Shown: positions 27,386 through 37,177 of the stretch, one piece after another
How the letters are laid out: every line of letters begins with the position of its first letter
Position numbering within the stretch: the first letter of the stretch is position 1
NCBI RefSeq assembly: GCF_900112195.1
Contig: NZ_FOKR01000004.1
Span: 1-64,000 of the forward strand
Direction of reading: 5' to 3'
DNA: 64,000 bases
Origin: Butyrivibrio sp. YAB3001
Lineage (GTDB): Bacteria > Bacillota > Clostridia > Lachnospirales > Lachnospiraceae
Made by a program: the position numbers and the translations under genes
The notes under the pieces: model-generated
The model's database searches: none
Told to the model about the DNA's origin: nothing
Seen by the model: only the letters and a program-made list of their open reading frames with translations

Positions 27386-27631
27386 TCATACCTTAGCAAA
27401 GATAAGTTGTTCCTTCTGCTTCCTTGTAAGCTGCTTTATATGCCACTCACGACTTTGCGCTTCCTCTTTTGTTTCAAACTCTTCATAGTAAACCAGCTCA
27501 ACCGGAAGTCTTGCCCTGGTATATTTTCCACCTTTCCCTTCATTGTGAGTCTTAAGTCTTTTTTCAAGATTGTTTGTCCAACCACAATAATAGGTACCAT
27601 CTGCACATTTTAAGATATATGTATAATTCAT
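27386..27631 (-). CDS. GIY-YIG domain protein (UPF0213/YhbQ-like)
   Basis: This 81-residue single-domain protein has the fold signature [19 protein letters not shown], with YIL and YCG in place of GIY and YIG. The conserved Arg (LEKRLKTH), GGKYT and a terminal helix with Glu ([11 protein letters not shown]) are present. This is the usual full length for the family, whose members are putative endonucleases of unsettled function. It is transcribed leftward after the HAD gene, 32 bp downstream. Confidence 0.88.
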   Translation of the reverse strand: MNYTYILKCADGTYYCGWTNNLEKRLKTHNEGKGGKYTRARLPVELVYYEEFETKEEAQSREWHIKQLTRKQKEQLIFAKV

Positions 27632-27663
27632 AGCTATTTTTATGGCCTTTTCTAAAACATCAT

Positions 27664-28320
27664 TTAATCATTCAGTAGAAAATCCCTAAACTCTCCCACG
27701 CTCTTAAACACAAAGTCCGCATTTTCTCTCATATGCTTCTCGTTTTCAGGAATGTCGAAGCACCAGCAGGCAGCTGCAAAATCTATGCCCGCTGCCTTTG
27801 CCATATCAAGGCCTGGCTTTAGATCATCAATCATAAGAATATCTTTTTTCTCAAGACCATATTTTTCCATAAGCTTATAAACAGGCACAGGTGATGGCTT
27901 ACGCTCATCAAGTGGCTGTTCCCATCCGAATATCATATCCGGTTCAGGAAGATTATTATGTCTGTAATCCTTAAGGATATTATCGGCGTAAGAATGGGAA
28001 ACAACCGCTATTATTCCACCCTCTGCCTTCTGACGCTCCATGATTTCTTTTATCCCCGGAAAAGCATCTGCGCAATGATTCCTTGCATACTCATACCAGT
28101 AAAGCTCTTCTGTCTTGAGCTCCTCATCGTTTAGTCCGCAAATTTCACTAAAAAACGCCATAACTCCGGGATGAAAATTATATCTCACATAATCCTCAAG
28201 TGAATACTGAATCTCCGGATGAAACTTTTTCATATATTCAGCAAAGCTTGGATAATGTATCGTAGCTGTGCTATTTACAGTTGTATCATCATGATCAAAA
28301 ATTAGACATTTATATTTCAA
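27664..28320 (-). CDS. HAD-superfamily hydrolase (phosphoglycolate-phosphatase-like)
   Basis: This 218-residue protein has motif I FDHDDT (nucleophile Asp9, Asp11), motif II near VVSHSYAD, motif III Lys in DERKPSP and motif [10 protein letters not shown], with a helical cap between. It should hydrolyse a small phosphate ester in the cytoplasm; the substrate cannot be told from sequence. It sits at the left edge of the glycosylation island and may or may not belong to it. Confidence 0.8.
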   Translation of the reverse strand: MKYKCLIFDHDDTTVNSTATIHYPSFAEYMKKFHPEIQYSLEDYVRYNFHPGVMAFFSEICGLNDEELKTEELYWYEYARNHCADAFPGIKEIMERQKAEGGIIAVVSHSYADNILKDYRHNNLPEPDMIFGWEQPLDERKPSPVPVYKLMEKYGLEKKDILMIDDLKPGLDMAKAAGIDFAAACWCFDIPENEKHMRENADFVFKSVGEFRDFLLND

Positions 28321-28438
28321 TTATTTATACGCTCCTAACAGTTTTACCAACATTATATCATCAAAGCGCATTTATATCTGTGACATTATCCGTTAATTAA
28401 ATAATATTCAAATACACATAATAAAGAGCCACTAGAAA

Positions 28439-29599
28439 TCACAAGCAGCTCTCTATCAGCATATCATTCACTATTTTCTGATTATCAAACCTCTCCTTCA
28501 CAGCAAAGTAGCCATTTAGCGCAATTTTCCTGCGCTCATCATCATGTGAAAGGTAATACTGAACCTTATCCTCTAATTCATCAAGAGTTCTGTAGACAAC
28601 TATTTCTTTTCCTATATCAAATAACTCTTCAATCTCAGGCTGGTAATTTGAAAGAACAAATCCTCCAACTCCCATGATATCGAATACTCTAAGTGGAATC
28701 CCGGATGTGATGCTGTGAAGTGTTATGTTGATATTTATTTTACTAAGGGCATATGCCTTGGGGAGTTCATCCATATAATTAAGCGGCGGCTGAGGAACAA
28801 TCCCTGAAATATTGACATTTTTTTCATAAGTGTAAAAACGCATTCCATACTTTGCCAGCCGTCCAAGCATATCAGTTCGTTCCAAATCAGCAAGTTTATA
28901 TGAAATCAAAGTTGAACAGAAAAAATCATCCAGAGGCATTTTGAATTTATCATTAAACTTACCCCTATCAAGATCTGTTAACTTGTCCAAAGCCTGCTCA
29001 CTAAGTCTTCCGTGAATTCTGTCTATGCCATCCCATTTTCCATAGGCATCATCAATAATATTCTGATATTCCTGTTTTGTAGCTTCATCAACAACTTGCC
29101 CCGCCAGGTCATATATACCATCTGAAAAAAGATTACCAATAAACGAAACATTGCAGGAATACTTTTTCTCATCTTCATCAGTTATAACAATCGCGGAATT
29201 ACGAAATACATTAGTTCCCAAATGCTGATAATATGCATGTTTTCCACCACATTGTCTTATAGTCTCAACTTGTTTTTTATCAAAAGAAAAAATATAGTTG
29301 CAATCATTACTTACTGAGTTCTCATAGAGTGTCTGAAGGGGGCAATCATAAACCCACGAAACATAAGGAATGCTGCATATAGAACACCCATCTGACAAGG
29401 CCGGGCAAAAGTCATAGGTAAATACTGCATCAATCTGATTTTCCTTGATATATTGTTCAAACTTTAATGCATCATCTTTTTCTGTACTATAAATAGATAT
29501 TTCTGAATCCATTATCTGTACATCAAATCCCGCCTGAAGAAGCGCCCATACTAAATCTTCTTTTCTTAGTTCTTTAAAATATACTACTGCAACTGTCAT
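28439..29599 (-). CDS. CgeB-like glycosyltransferase (GT-B fold)
   Basis: This 386-residue protein belongs to the CgeB/DUF3880 group. The N-terminal half has PYVSWVYDCPL and CNYIFSFDKKQVE, followed by the CNVSFIGNLF segment. The C-terminal GT-B half has KININITLHSITSGIPLRVF and GVGGFVLSNYQPEIEELF, the likely nucleotide-sugar site. No signal peptide. It is one of five CgeB-like genes in this window and is the last island gene of the first leftward cluster. Donor and acceptor are unknown; protein (for example flagellin or S-layer) or polymer glycosylation are both possible. Confidence 0.78.
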   Translation of the reverse strand: MTVAVVYFKELRKEDLVWALLQAGFDVQIMDSEISIYSTEKDDALKFEQYIKENQIDAVFTYDFCPALSDGCSICSIPYVSWVYDCPLQTLYENSVSNDCNYIFSFDKKQVETIRQCGGKHAYYQHLGTNVFRNSAIVITDEDEKKYSCNVSFIGNLFSDGIYDLAGQVVDEATKQEYQNIIDDAYGKWDGIDRIHGRLSEQALDKLTDLDRGKFNDKFKMPLDDFFCSTLISYKLADLERTDMLGRLAKYGMRFYTYEKNVNISGIVPQPPLNYMDELPKAYALSKININITLHSITSGIPLRVFDIMGVGGFVLSNYQPEIEELFDIGKEIVVYRTLDELEDKVQYYLSHDDERRKIALNGYFAVKERFDNQKIVNDMLIESCL

Positions 29600-29668
29600 C
29601 TCTCCTAAACCATCTTTATATCAAAGCCACTCTAAAAACCATTTTGTGTGGCATCAGTTGTTTCCATT

Positions 29669-30955
29669 TCATTTATTCCTTTTAAACACGGGATTAACTT
29701 TTCCACCACGCAATATTCCATCAACACTATCCTGATCAATAGCTTTTCTAATGAGATCAAAGGCTTTTTCAGAAGCAGCGAGATACCGCTGCGCCTCTTC
29801 CTTTGAATGTGCTGCATTTAGGTTATAAACAGCAAATACCAATATGCCATTATCAATCATTGTCTGTGAATAAATTGAATGCACATCAAGATAGGAAAGG
29901 CTTCCATGTCCCTCAAAAGACAGACCGCAATGTGCAGGAAGCCCACAAACCGAAAGAATATCATTTAGTCCATACTTATCAATAAGGTCAATCATGCCAT
30001 TTCTCATGATCTTACCAACATTTTCTATATGCTCATAAAACCCAGGTCTCTCAAGGACTCTGATAGTAGCAAGCGAAGCCGCTAATCCTATACTATCTCC
30101 TCCAAATGTAGTAGATATAAAAACTCCCTGCTCTATCTGATCAAGCAATTCTCTTTTTCCGGCAACAGCTGAAATAGCATAGCCGTTAGCCATGCCTTTA
30201 CCAATTGCCACAAGATCAGGTTTCACTCCATAAAGCTCCGATGCGCCTCCCAAAGCATATCTAAATCCTGAAACCACCTCATCAAAGATCAAAACTGCGC
30301 CATACCTATGCGTTATCTCTTTAACACATTCAAGGTAATCACTCTGTGGTCCATCAGCCTGTATAGGTTCAAGAATAACCGCTGCAACATCATTGCCTTT
30401 TAATTTACTCTCTAAATCTCCTAAGTCATTATATTTAAAATTCTTTGTAAGTTCGCATACAGCTTTCGGTACACCTTTATTATTCTCCGATGCCCCTATC
30501 GACCAGTCATGCATCCCATGATATCCCGACATCAGTACCTTTTCCCGTCCTGTATAAGCCCGCGCAAGTCTGATTGCAGCTGTTGTAGCGTCGCTACCAT
30601 TTTTTACAAATCTGACCATTTCAGCGCATGGAATTATTTCACATAGTTTCTCAGCCAATTCAACTTCTAACTCAGACTGTAATGATCCACTTGCAAATTT
30701 ATTCACCTGTGCTATAACAGCATCATTTACCTCTTTGTTATTATATCCAAGTATTACCGGTCCTAGTGCGCACATGAAATCAAGGAATTTATTTCCATCT
30801 ACATCATAAACATAGCATTCCTCGCCCCGCTCCATGTAAGATGGTGCTAACCCTTCACAAAAATACCTATATGATTTACTGTATGTTTGAGCTGCTAGCG
30901 GAGATACCTTTAGCTCCCTTTTCAATAGTTCCTGAGATTTATCAAATCTGCACAT
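29669..30955 (-). CDS. Class III PLP aminotransferase (glutamate-1-semialdehyde aminomutase-like)
   Basis: This 428-residue PLP enzyme has the HemL-like fold: NGSDATTAAIRLARA phosphate-binding region, SGYHGMHDW, the cofactor Asp in FDEVVSGFR (Asp225) and the Schiff-base Lys in GKGMANGYAIS (Lys253). Its neighbours (SpsF-like cytidylyltransferase, aldo/keto reductase, PseB-like dehydratase) show it is not for tetrapyrrole synthesis. It probably aminates or isomerises an amino-sugar or amino-acid-like precursor for the island glycan. It lies 36 bp after the cytidylyltransferase gene in the same leftward cluster. Confidence 0.82.
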   Translation of the reverse strand: MCRFDKSQELLKRELKVSPLAAQTYSKSYRYFCEGLAPSYMERGEECYVYDVDGNKFLDFMCALGPVILGYNNKEVNDAVIAQVNKFASGSLQSELEVELAEKLCEIIPCAEMVRFVKNGSDATTAAIRLARAYTGREKVLMSGYHGMHDWSIGASENNKGVPKAVCELTKNFKYNDLGDLESKLKGNDVAAVILEPIQADGPQSDYLECVKEITHRYGAVLIFDEVVSGFRYALGGASELYGVKPDLVAIGKGMANGYAISAVAGKRELLDQIEQGVFISTTFGGDSIGLAASLATIRVLERPGFYEHIENVGKIMRNGMIDLIDKYGLNDILSVCGLPAHCGLSFEGHGSLSYLDVHSIYSQTMIDNGILVFAVYNLNAAHSKEEAQRYLAASEKAFDLIRKAIDQDSVDGILRGGKVNPVFKRNK

Positions 30956-30991
30956 TCATATATCTCCTGATTTCTCTAATAGAAATAATGC

Positions 30992-31768
30992 TCAACTATT
31001 ATCTGTAGACACAAATTTATCTTCTCTGATTGACTTTTCCAAGCCTTCGTTACGCTTATATTTCTCATTTATCGTTAATAACTCAGGGCATTCTTTAAAA
31101 TACTCCAAAATATCTTTATACCCAAATTCATCTGTTCCTTTATCTATCAAAAAATGCTTATATATTTTCTCAACCAGTTCAAAATCCTCCGGTTCATCAA
31201 CCGTCCACCTATATTTACCAAAGTCACCTATAGGTGAAACAAAATCCTGAATAGAAAACAGTTCAGGATTTCTGACGATATATTGTGTAACATGTTCTCT
31301 TTCAAAAGAATGCCTTGCCTCTCTCCAAGACTGTTCAAGCGCACTATATCTGATAATCTCTAAATCCAGCCCATCAGCAAAAGTTTCGCTTATCATTCCA
31401 AGGTAATCCGTTTCAGGTCTAAGCTGTGATATTGCCAGGTCAAGCAAACCAGCATCAAAACATGGACAATCTGCCGTAAGTCTAATAACATATTCCGGCT
31501 TGAGCAATTTTGCAGTCTGATAAAATCTGTCAAGAACATCATCTTCCGAGCCTATGCCAATCCTTATTCCTATCGAGCTGCATAGATTTACAAGTGGCAG
31601 ATTATTCTTTTCTATAGACGTAATAACCATTACCTCATCTATAAATTGACTCTTCATTACTCTTGTTATCATTCTCTTAAGAACCGGTGCTCCACACAGT
31701 TCCATAAGAACTTTGTTAGGAAGCCTGCTGGAACCGCACCTTGCCTGAATCATAGCCAAATATTTCAT
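30992..31768 (-). CDS. SpsF-like cytidylyltransferase
   Basis: This 258-residue protein has the CMP-sugar-synthetase-type N-terminus AMIQARCGSSRLPNKVL, LTADCPCFD in the active-site loop and YRWTVDEPEDFE near the end. These are typical of SpsF and PseF-like proteins that activate an unusual sugar acid or polyol with CTP. The aminotransferase and aldo/keto reductase flank it. No NeuB-type synthase is in this window, so the activated product is unknown. Confidence 0.82.
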   Translation of the reverse strand: MKYLAMIQARCGSSRLPNKVLMELCGAPVLKRMITRVMKSQFIDEVMVITSIEKNNLPLVNLCSSIGIRIGIGSEDDVLDRFYQTAKLLKPEYVIRLTADCPCFDAGLLDLAISQLRPETDYLGMISETFADGLDLEIIRYSALEQSWREARHSFEREHVTQYIVRNPELFSIQDFVSPIGDFGKYRWTVDEPEDFELVEKIYKHFLIDKGTDEFGYKDILEYFKECPELLTINEKYKRNEGLEKSIREDKFVSTDNS

Positions 31769-31796
31769 ATAGTGTCCCTTTATACTGCATGTATTC

Positions 31797-32687
31797 TTAA
31801 TTGTATTTCCCCCACTCCGAAGGATTGATCATATCATCTGGTACTCCATCCATAACTTTTTCTATATCATGCATTAAACCATTATCAAAACTCGTAAATC
31901 CACTTTTAAGACCAATATTATCAGAAAGTTGTTCAATCGTTTCGCATCCCATTAATATGTCATCAATATAACCATTGCTTTTAACTACATCAAAACACAA
32001 CTGTGAAATACTGACATTTAACTTCTCTGCTAATTTGTGTATAAATTCAAGATAAGTAACAGCACCTATCTTTTTCACAAATTCATCATCAGTTCTTTTA
32101 AAAACCAGCCCCTGTAAAAAGATACTCCTCGCAAATATTCTAATTCCTTTATCGTGCGCCTCTTTAATAACATCATTCCACAAATCCAATGAGAAAATAT
32201 TGTATGGAATCTGAACGATATCAACTTTTTGAGCCAAGAAAGAACATATATATTCAAGTTCTTTGGGGAAATATATCGATATACCCACATTATCAATCAA
32301 GCCTTCATGTTTTATTTGCTCAAGCGTAGCTATCAACTCAGCATTCTTGCATTGTTCAAAACGATGAAGATAATAGCAATACAACCTTGGAACTTTAAGT
32401 TTTTCGCAGGAACGAGCAATTACCTTTTTTATACTATAAATATCACTTTTATTTTTTTCTAAAAAATCGATTGAAAGCTTAGTACAGATATCAAAACTAT
32501 TGCCTGAACGTTGGTGGTAATACCCAATTAATTCCTCTGACTCTTCATATGCCGGAGCTGTATCCAGCCTACGTATTCCATTCTTGTATGCAATGTCCAA
32601 TATCTCAATAGCCTGCCTGAAAGGAGGTTTACCTATTGCATTATTTATGCCGTAATTCATCCCAAGTTGAACTGTACCCAAAATCAT
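31797..32687 (-). CDS. Aldo/keto reductase
   Basis: This 296-residue NAD(P)H-dependent oxidoreductase has TIM-barrel motifs LGTVQLGMNYGI, RRLDTAPAYEESEELIG (catalytic Asp and Tyr) and YYLHRFEQ (catalytic His region), with GISIYFPKELE further on. AGGAG lies 10 nt before the ATG at 32687; the open frame extends nine codons to 32714 without a site. Reductases of this kind accompany SpsF and PseB genes in amino-sugar islands, where they would reduce a keto-sugar or aldehyde. The exact step is unknown. Confidence 0.8.
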   Translation of the reverse strand: MILGTVQLGMNYGINNAIGKPPFRQAIEILDIAYKNGIRRLDTAPAYEESEELIGYYHQRSGNSFDICTKLSIDFLEKNKSDIYSIKKVIARSCEKLKVPRLYCYYLHRFEQCKNAELIATLEQIKHEGLIDNVGISIYFPKELEYICSFLAQKVDIVQIPYNIFSLDLWNDVIKEAHDKGIRIFARSIFLQGLVFKRTDDEFVKKIGAVTYLEFIHKLAEKLNVSISQLCFDVVKSNGYIDDILMGCETIEQLSDNIGLKSGFTSFDNGLMHDIEKVMDGVPDDMINPSEWGKYN

Positions 32688-32720
32688 CAGTCGTCTACTC
32701 CTGATATAAGTCATTTGAAA

Positions 32721-33716
32721 TCAATGAATATCAAGGTCAGTTTTAAGCTTTTCTCTAAGTTCTTCTACTGTCAAAAAAACTTTATTTGTTCCCGAGTTGT
32801 ATTCAAATCCAGGTTCTACCAATTTACCGCCAGGTATTATAAAAGTCTTGCTCCACCAATCATAATGAGGATAAATTATATAATTTTTCTCATATTCATA
32901 GGTTCTGACAGAATCCTCTCTGGTGATCATAACCTCATGAAGCTTCTCTCCTTCCCTTATCCCGACTTCTTTTAGTTCGCAGTCTTCCTTCATTGCCTTT
33001 GCCAGATCAGTAATTCTAAAAGAAGGAATCTTGGAAATATATGTTTCTCCACCACGAGAATTTTCAAGAGCCTGAACAACTAATTCAACTCCCTGTTCAA
33101 GGCTTATCCAAAATCTAGTCATGTTGAAATCTGTTATAGGAAGAACACTTTCACCTCTATCTATTATGCTCTGAAAGAAAGGTATGACTGAGCCTCTTGA
33201 TCCTGCAACATTCCCGTATCTTACCACAGAAAATGTTGTGCCATTTGCTCCACCGTACGCATTGGCTGCGCAGAATAATTTATCGGACACAAACTTGGTT
33301 CCGCCATATAAATTAATTGGACTGACTGCTTTATCAGTTGAAAGAGCTACAACTTTGTCCACTTCTTCATCAAGCGCAGCTTCAATCACGTTAACAGCCC
33401 CCATTATATTAGTTTTAATCGCTTCATTAGGATTATATTCGCATGCCGGCACCTGCTTTAATGCAGCAGCATGAATAACATAATCCACGCCTTTCATAGC
33501 GCGTCGTAAGCGAGCTGCATCTCTTACATCGCCGATAAAAAATCGCAAAGCATCCTCATATTCTTTATAGCGATTCGCCATATGATATTGTTTAAACTCA
33601 TCACGGCTATAAATAATCAGTTTCTTGGGGTTATAATGAGCAAATACATACTCAACAAAATGATGACCAAAAGAACCAGTTCCGCCCGTCACTAAAATAG
33701 TCTTATTATTCAGCAT
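32721..33716 (-). CDS. pseB: UDP-GlcNAc 4,6-dehydratase, PseB/FlaA1 type
   Basis: This 331-residue short-chain dehydrogenase has TGGTGSFGHHF (NAD site), STDKAVSPINLYGGTK (with the Lys that replaces the usual Tyr partner), GNVAGSRGSVIPFF and IREGEKLHE. These are diagnostic of inverting 4,6-dehydratases of the PseB group. It converts UDP-GlcNAc to the 4-keto-6-deoxy sugar that starts pseudaminic-acid-like and other dideoxy amino sugars. It sits next to the cupin and aldo/keto reductase genes. The DegT aminotransferase at 55 kb could act next. Confidence 0.88.
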   Translation of the reverse strand: MLNNKTILVTGGTGSFGHHFVEYVFAHYNPKKLIIYSRDEFKQYHMANRYKEYEDALRFFIGDVRDAARLRRAMKGVDYVIHAAALKQVPACEYNPNEAIKTNIMGAVNVIEAALDEEVDKVVALSTDKAVSPINLYGGTKFVSDKLFCAANAYGGANGTTFSVVRYGNVAGSRGSVIPFFQSIIDRGESVLPITDFNMTRFWISLEQGVELVVQALENSRGGETYISKIPSFRITDLAKAMKEDCELKEVGIREGEKLHEVMITREDSVRTYEYEKNYIIYPHYDWWSKTFIIPGGKLVEPGFEYNSGTNKVFLTVEELREKLKTDLDIH

Positions 33717-33754
33717 AATACTTATCCCTCTATATAAAACAGATTCATTTGCTT

Positions 33755-34075
33755 TTATACTAAATACTTATCATTATTCGCTCCTGGTATTTTAACTACA
33801 ACATTTGTAGCATCGGTTATCGCTGTAAAATCTGTTGCATCTCCCGGTTCCATGACAATGATGTCATCCTTATAATACCGAACACCATTCATTTCAACTT
33901 CGCCATCTACTATAACCGTATATTCAGTGGCTATTTTATGATAATGTTTATCTTCATGATCCCCGGCTTTATATCTTTTCACGGCCACTTCAACATCATT
34001 AGTTTGAAATAGAGACGGTGTAAAATTCCCAATAAACCACCCCTTGGTCATATTATTTAACTTACCAATCTTCAT
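33755..34075 (-). CDS. Small cupin protein
   Basis: This 106-residue single-domain beta-barrel has HEDKHYHKIATEYTVIVDGE with the metal-binding His/Glu set, then MEPGDATDF. GGGAG lies 8 nt before the ATG at 34075; a TTG at 34090 is also in frame. Small cupins in sugar clusters can be epimerases, isomerases or binding proteins. It is co-transcribed between the methyltransferase fusion and pseB. Confidence 0.75.
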   Translation of the reverse strand: MKIGKLNNMTKGWFIGNFTPSLFQTNDVEVAVKRYKAGDHEDKHYHKIATEYTVIVDGEVEMNGVRYYKDDIIVMEPGDATDFTAITDATNVVVKIPGANNDKYLV

Positions 34076-34132
34076 TTTGAATTCTCCCAAATACTAACCC
34101 AAAACAATATGCTTTAACCTTTTTTTCTTTAC

Positions 34133-35803
34133 TTATTCTTCTTTCTTTTTTGCGCATACAAGATATTGCAGCATATCAAAAGCGCTTCTGTCGACTACTC
34201 CTTCAATTCTCGTAAGCTTATCAAAGAAGTCGCCATACTTTCTTGAATTCCTGAGATGATCAGGCAAGCCATATAGATCTACTATCTCATAACCTCTTTC
34301 CGTAAATAATTTCACCACTTCATTTTGTGTGAAAAATCTCAAATGAGTTCTGTCCAAAACGCCTGCATCCATATAAGTAAAATTACCATGAAGAAGTTCA
34401 TATATAACTTCAGCATCCAAAATATTCGGTATACTTGCGATTATGCATCCACCAGGTTTTAAATGCTTTTTAAGATTATCAACAAGTGTATACGGATCAA
34501 CCAGATGCTCCAGCACATCTCCAAAAAGAATATAATCATACTCCTCATCATCCGCAAAATTATATGTTTCAATATTTCCGTACTCAATGTTCACATAATT
34601 CTTGGCTATTTCTGTAAGTTTTTGAACTATTTCAACTCCTTTTACTCTTACATTAGGATATCTATATTGTATATTTAAAAGTGTAGTTCCAAGGCCTGCG
34701 CCAACCTCAAGGACATCAAATTCTTCATCAATATCTTTCTTGAACAGGTCTATCATTTCATTTCTGACATTCATATAATATTCAGCCAGGAATCCCCATT
34801 TTTCAGTAAATTTATCCCTGTCAGAATCCAAGTACTTTTTATTCTTAGCATTAAGCTCTTCCCTAATTTTGCGATAGACATAACTATTCCAGCAAGCCAC
34901 GTTATGATAGCCGCTTTTAATAATATTTAAGGAAAGCTCAGTAAAATTAGAACCATCACTGAGCATGTATTCATCTATAGGGAATACTTTATATATAACA
35001 TCCCGCTTAATCAGAACAAAGTTACCATCAACAGAGCATTTTGTCTCATATGGACGTGCCATAGGAATATTATTTAGAAGTGCAAAGTCATAACTCTCAC
35101 TCTCGCTATGAACATTTTTCTGTGGGCGTATTTGCATATAGAATGCGAAATTAGCTACTGCACTGCATGCTCCAATATCATCACTCTCATATAGTCCAAG
35201 TCTCAAATTGTATAATGCATTAGGCATCATTACAACATCACTTCTTAAGAGGAATACATCATTGTCCTTATTAGATTTCAGAACAGCTTCATTTATTAAA
35301 CCAATCCTTTTTTCAAAATCTAAAGCTTCGATTTTCTCAATCTCATAACAATCCCTAAAACAATTGTCCTTTATTCCGTCCAGGCATTTTTTCAAATATT
35401 CTTTTTCCTCATCATAAATGACTAAAATAGTAACCTTTCTTACATTAGGCTTAGCCATTTCTCTATAATCATTTAATATAGTCTCTACCGTTTCAATATC
35501 TTCTTCAGTGCCGTACTTTCTTGCAAAATAAAGAGCATTTTCATATGTCAGATAAGCCTTTTCCGGATTTGTCCTGCTATAATAATTTCCCAACAAAATG
35601 TATAATTCATAATTAAAGATATTGAGCTTAAGCCCAGATTGAATTATCTCAAACAAACTTTCAGAATCATCAAAATGTTCAAGGATCGTTGCCCCGATTA
35701 TGCACATATCTTCATCAAGTTTTTTCCCCTCAGTATAATTCAAAAATAATTCTAAAGCTTCTTCCCATGATTCATTCTGAATTGCTGATAAAATATTTTC
35801 CAT
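34133..35803 (-). CDS. TPR - GT2-like - SAM methyltransferase fusion protein
   Basis: This 556-residue protein has three parts. About 110 N-terminal residues form TPR-like helices. Residues 125-330 form a GT2-like fold that lacks the usual acidic signature near its start. A class I methyltransferase follows (DVLEVGAGLGTTL motif I, FGDVLEHLVDP, and DRTHLRFFT near the end). It is a close relative of the protein at 59001-60665, sharing the opening MEN/EHILSA-Q-ESW-EAL and most of the methyltransferase. AAAGGG lies 9 nt before the ATG. It probably adds or methylates a sugar on a protein or polymer; the weak GT2 signature leaves the transfer activity in doubt. Confidence 0.75.
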   Translation of the reverse strand: MENILSAIQNESWEEALELFLNYTEGKKLDEDMCIIGATILEHFDDSESLFEIIQSGLKLNIFNYELYILLGNYYSRTNPEKAYLTYENALYFARKYGTEEDIETVETILNDYREMAKPNVRKVTILVIYDEEKEYLKKCLDGIKDNCFRDCYEIEKIEALDFEKRIGLINEAVLKSNKDNDVFLLRSDVVMMPNALYNLRLGLYESDDIGACSAVANFAFYMQIRPQKNVHSESESYDFALLNNIPMARPYETKCSVDGNFVLIKRDVIYKVFPIDEYMLSDGSNFTELSLNIIKSGYHNVACWNSYVYRKIREELNAKNKKYLDSDRDKFTEKWGFLAEYYMNVRNEMIDLFKKDIDEEFDVLEVGAGLGTTLLNIQYRYPNVRVKGVEIVQKLTEIAKNYVNIEYGNIETYNFADDEEYDYILFGDVLEHLVDPYTLVDNLKKHLKPGGCIIASIPNILDAEVIYELLHGNFTYMDAGVLDRTHLRFFTQNEVVKLFTERGYEIVDLYGLPDHLRNSRKYGDFFDKLTRIEGVVDRSAFDMLQYLVCAKKKEE

Positions 35804-35807
35804 ATGC

Positions 35808-36545
35808 TTATGCCCTTTCTTCCAAATGCTTGTTATATGCCTCTACTCCTGCAGGATTTGCAAGAGAATAGTAGTTATTCCTATCTATCTGATGAATTCC
35901 CAATTTCTTCTGTGAAAGTATCATCTCATTAAACACCGGGCAAATATAGAAAATACCATTTACCGAAGCATCTTTTCTTATCATATTCTTGGCAGCTTCA
36001 ACATATTCTTTTCCATGCTTGTAATAATAGATTCCAACTGTCGCATTCTTGCTGATAGGACGCTTTTCTGCAGCTTCTATCATATGACCGTTTTCATCAC
36101 ACTTCACAAACGACCACCTGGGATGAACGCTCTCTATAGTTATCGCCCCGCCGTCAAGATTTCTTTTCCTAAAGTCCTCAATTGCCGGCATTAATGGCTG
36201 CTCGATAATGATATCGCCGTTCATAACAACAAGCTCTTCATCATTATCAATGTCCTGAACCGCAAGAAGTACCGCGCAGGCAGCCCCTTTTGTTATATTT
36301 GGTATGCTGACTATCTTACACTCCGGATATAAGAGTCTTGCAACCGACGCCGTGTAATACTTGTCAATCTCAGTTTTTCTCATGGTTAAAAGAAGCTTAT
36401 CAGAAGCTGAGATTATATCCTTAAAACCATTAAGGACATTCTCGATCATAGGGGTTCCATCTATTTCAGTAAGGTTCTTTGGATACAGATAACCTCCCTC
36501 TTTAAAAGCCTTATCATCTCCGGAAAAAAGTATCAATGCATTCAT
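35808..36545 (-). CDS. Sugar nucleotidyltransferase-like protein with degenerate N-terminal loop
   Basis: This 245-residue protein is a homologue of the nucleotidyltransferase at 37899-38615. It shares KGAACAVLLA, a VVMNGDII segment matching the Asp-containing motif, HPRWSFVK, and NATVGIYYYKHG. The N-terminal NTP loop, GRGSRF in the paralogue, is replaced by FSGDDKAFKE. Nucleotide binding may be lost or altered. The start overlaps the HAD gene stop by 4 nt. It may have become a regulatory or partner subunit of the intact enzyme. Confidence 0.72.
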   Translation of the reverse strand: MNALILFSGDDKAFKEGGYLYPKNLTEIDGTPMIENVLNGFKDIISASDKLLLTMRKTEIDKYYTASVARLLYPECKIVSIPNITKGAACAVLLAVQDIDNDEELVVMNGDIIIEQPLMPAIEDFRKRNLDGGAITIESVHPRWSFVKCDENGHMIEAAEKRPISKNATVGIYYYKHGKEYVEAAKNMIRKDASVNGIFYICPVFNEMILSQKKLGIHQIDRNNYYSLANPAGVEAYNKHLEERA

Positions 36546-37177
36546 CCTTTTCCCCCTTCATAATCTCTGATTGCCCTTATGATATTGTCATAAGTAACAT
36601 CATTAACCGTCTCCACCTGCATTACAAAGGCACCTGCTGCCTGTCCCGCCTTGATTCCGTTTATGTTATCTTCAACGACAAGACACTCTGAGGGCTCTAG
36701 TCCTACCCCTTCAATCGCCTTAAAATATATTTCAGGATTAGGCTTTCCCTCTTTTACATCCTGATTGGACACTATCACATCAATATATTTGCTAAGATCG
36801 CTCATATCCATCATTGTGACAATAGAGTTTCGCACTGAATTAGATGCAACGCCTATCTTGTATCCATCCGCCTTAAGCCTTGACATAGCATATTCTTTGT
36901 TAAATACAGGTTTGCACTTCGAATGGACGATTTCCATGGTATATCTTTGTTTCATTTCGTTGATAAAAGAATGAAGTTCTACCGGAAGATTCTGCTCTTT
37001 TGACAGCATTTCAAGTTTTTTTCTTGTAGGTAGTCCGTCATAAGTAACAAGATGATCGTATCTGGTAATCGTATAACCAAACAAGCCAAGCGCCCTGTTC
37101 AGCGCTTCATAATGCCACTCCTTGGCATCTATCAGAACTCCGTCCATGTCGAAAATAACCGCTTTTATTTTAGCCAT
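36542..37177 (-). CDS. HAD phosphatase/phosphomutase (beta-phosphoglucomutase-like)
   Basis: This 211-residue protein opens FDMDGVLIDAKEWH (nucleophile Asp10, Asp12), has a helical cap, VASNS motif II, KEGKPNPEIY motif III Lys and VVEDNINGIKAG motif IV. It overlaps the genes on both sides (4 nt and 8 nt), making a translationally coupled trio with the nucleotidyltransferase-like and phosphodiesterase-like genes. It should remove or move a phosphate on a sugar or polyol intermediate. Confidence 0.82.
   Translation of the reverse strand: MAKIKAVIFDMDGVLIDAKEWHYEALNRALGLFGYTITRYDHLVTYDGLPTRKKLEMLSKEQNLPVELHSFINEMKQRYTMEIVHSKCKPVFNKEYAMSRLKADGYKIGVASNSVRNSIVTMMDMSDLSKYIDVIVSNQDVKEGKPNPEIYFKAIEGVGLEPSECLVVEDNINGIKAGQAAGAFVMQVETVNDVTYDNIIRAIRDYEGGKG

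Noticed and set aside
29669..30955. Glutamate-1-semialdehyde aminomutase for haem synthesis
   Set aside because: The fold fits, but no tetrapyrrole gene is nearby and all neighbours are sugar-activation genes.
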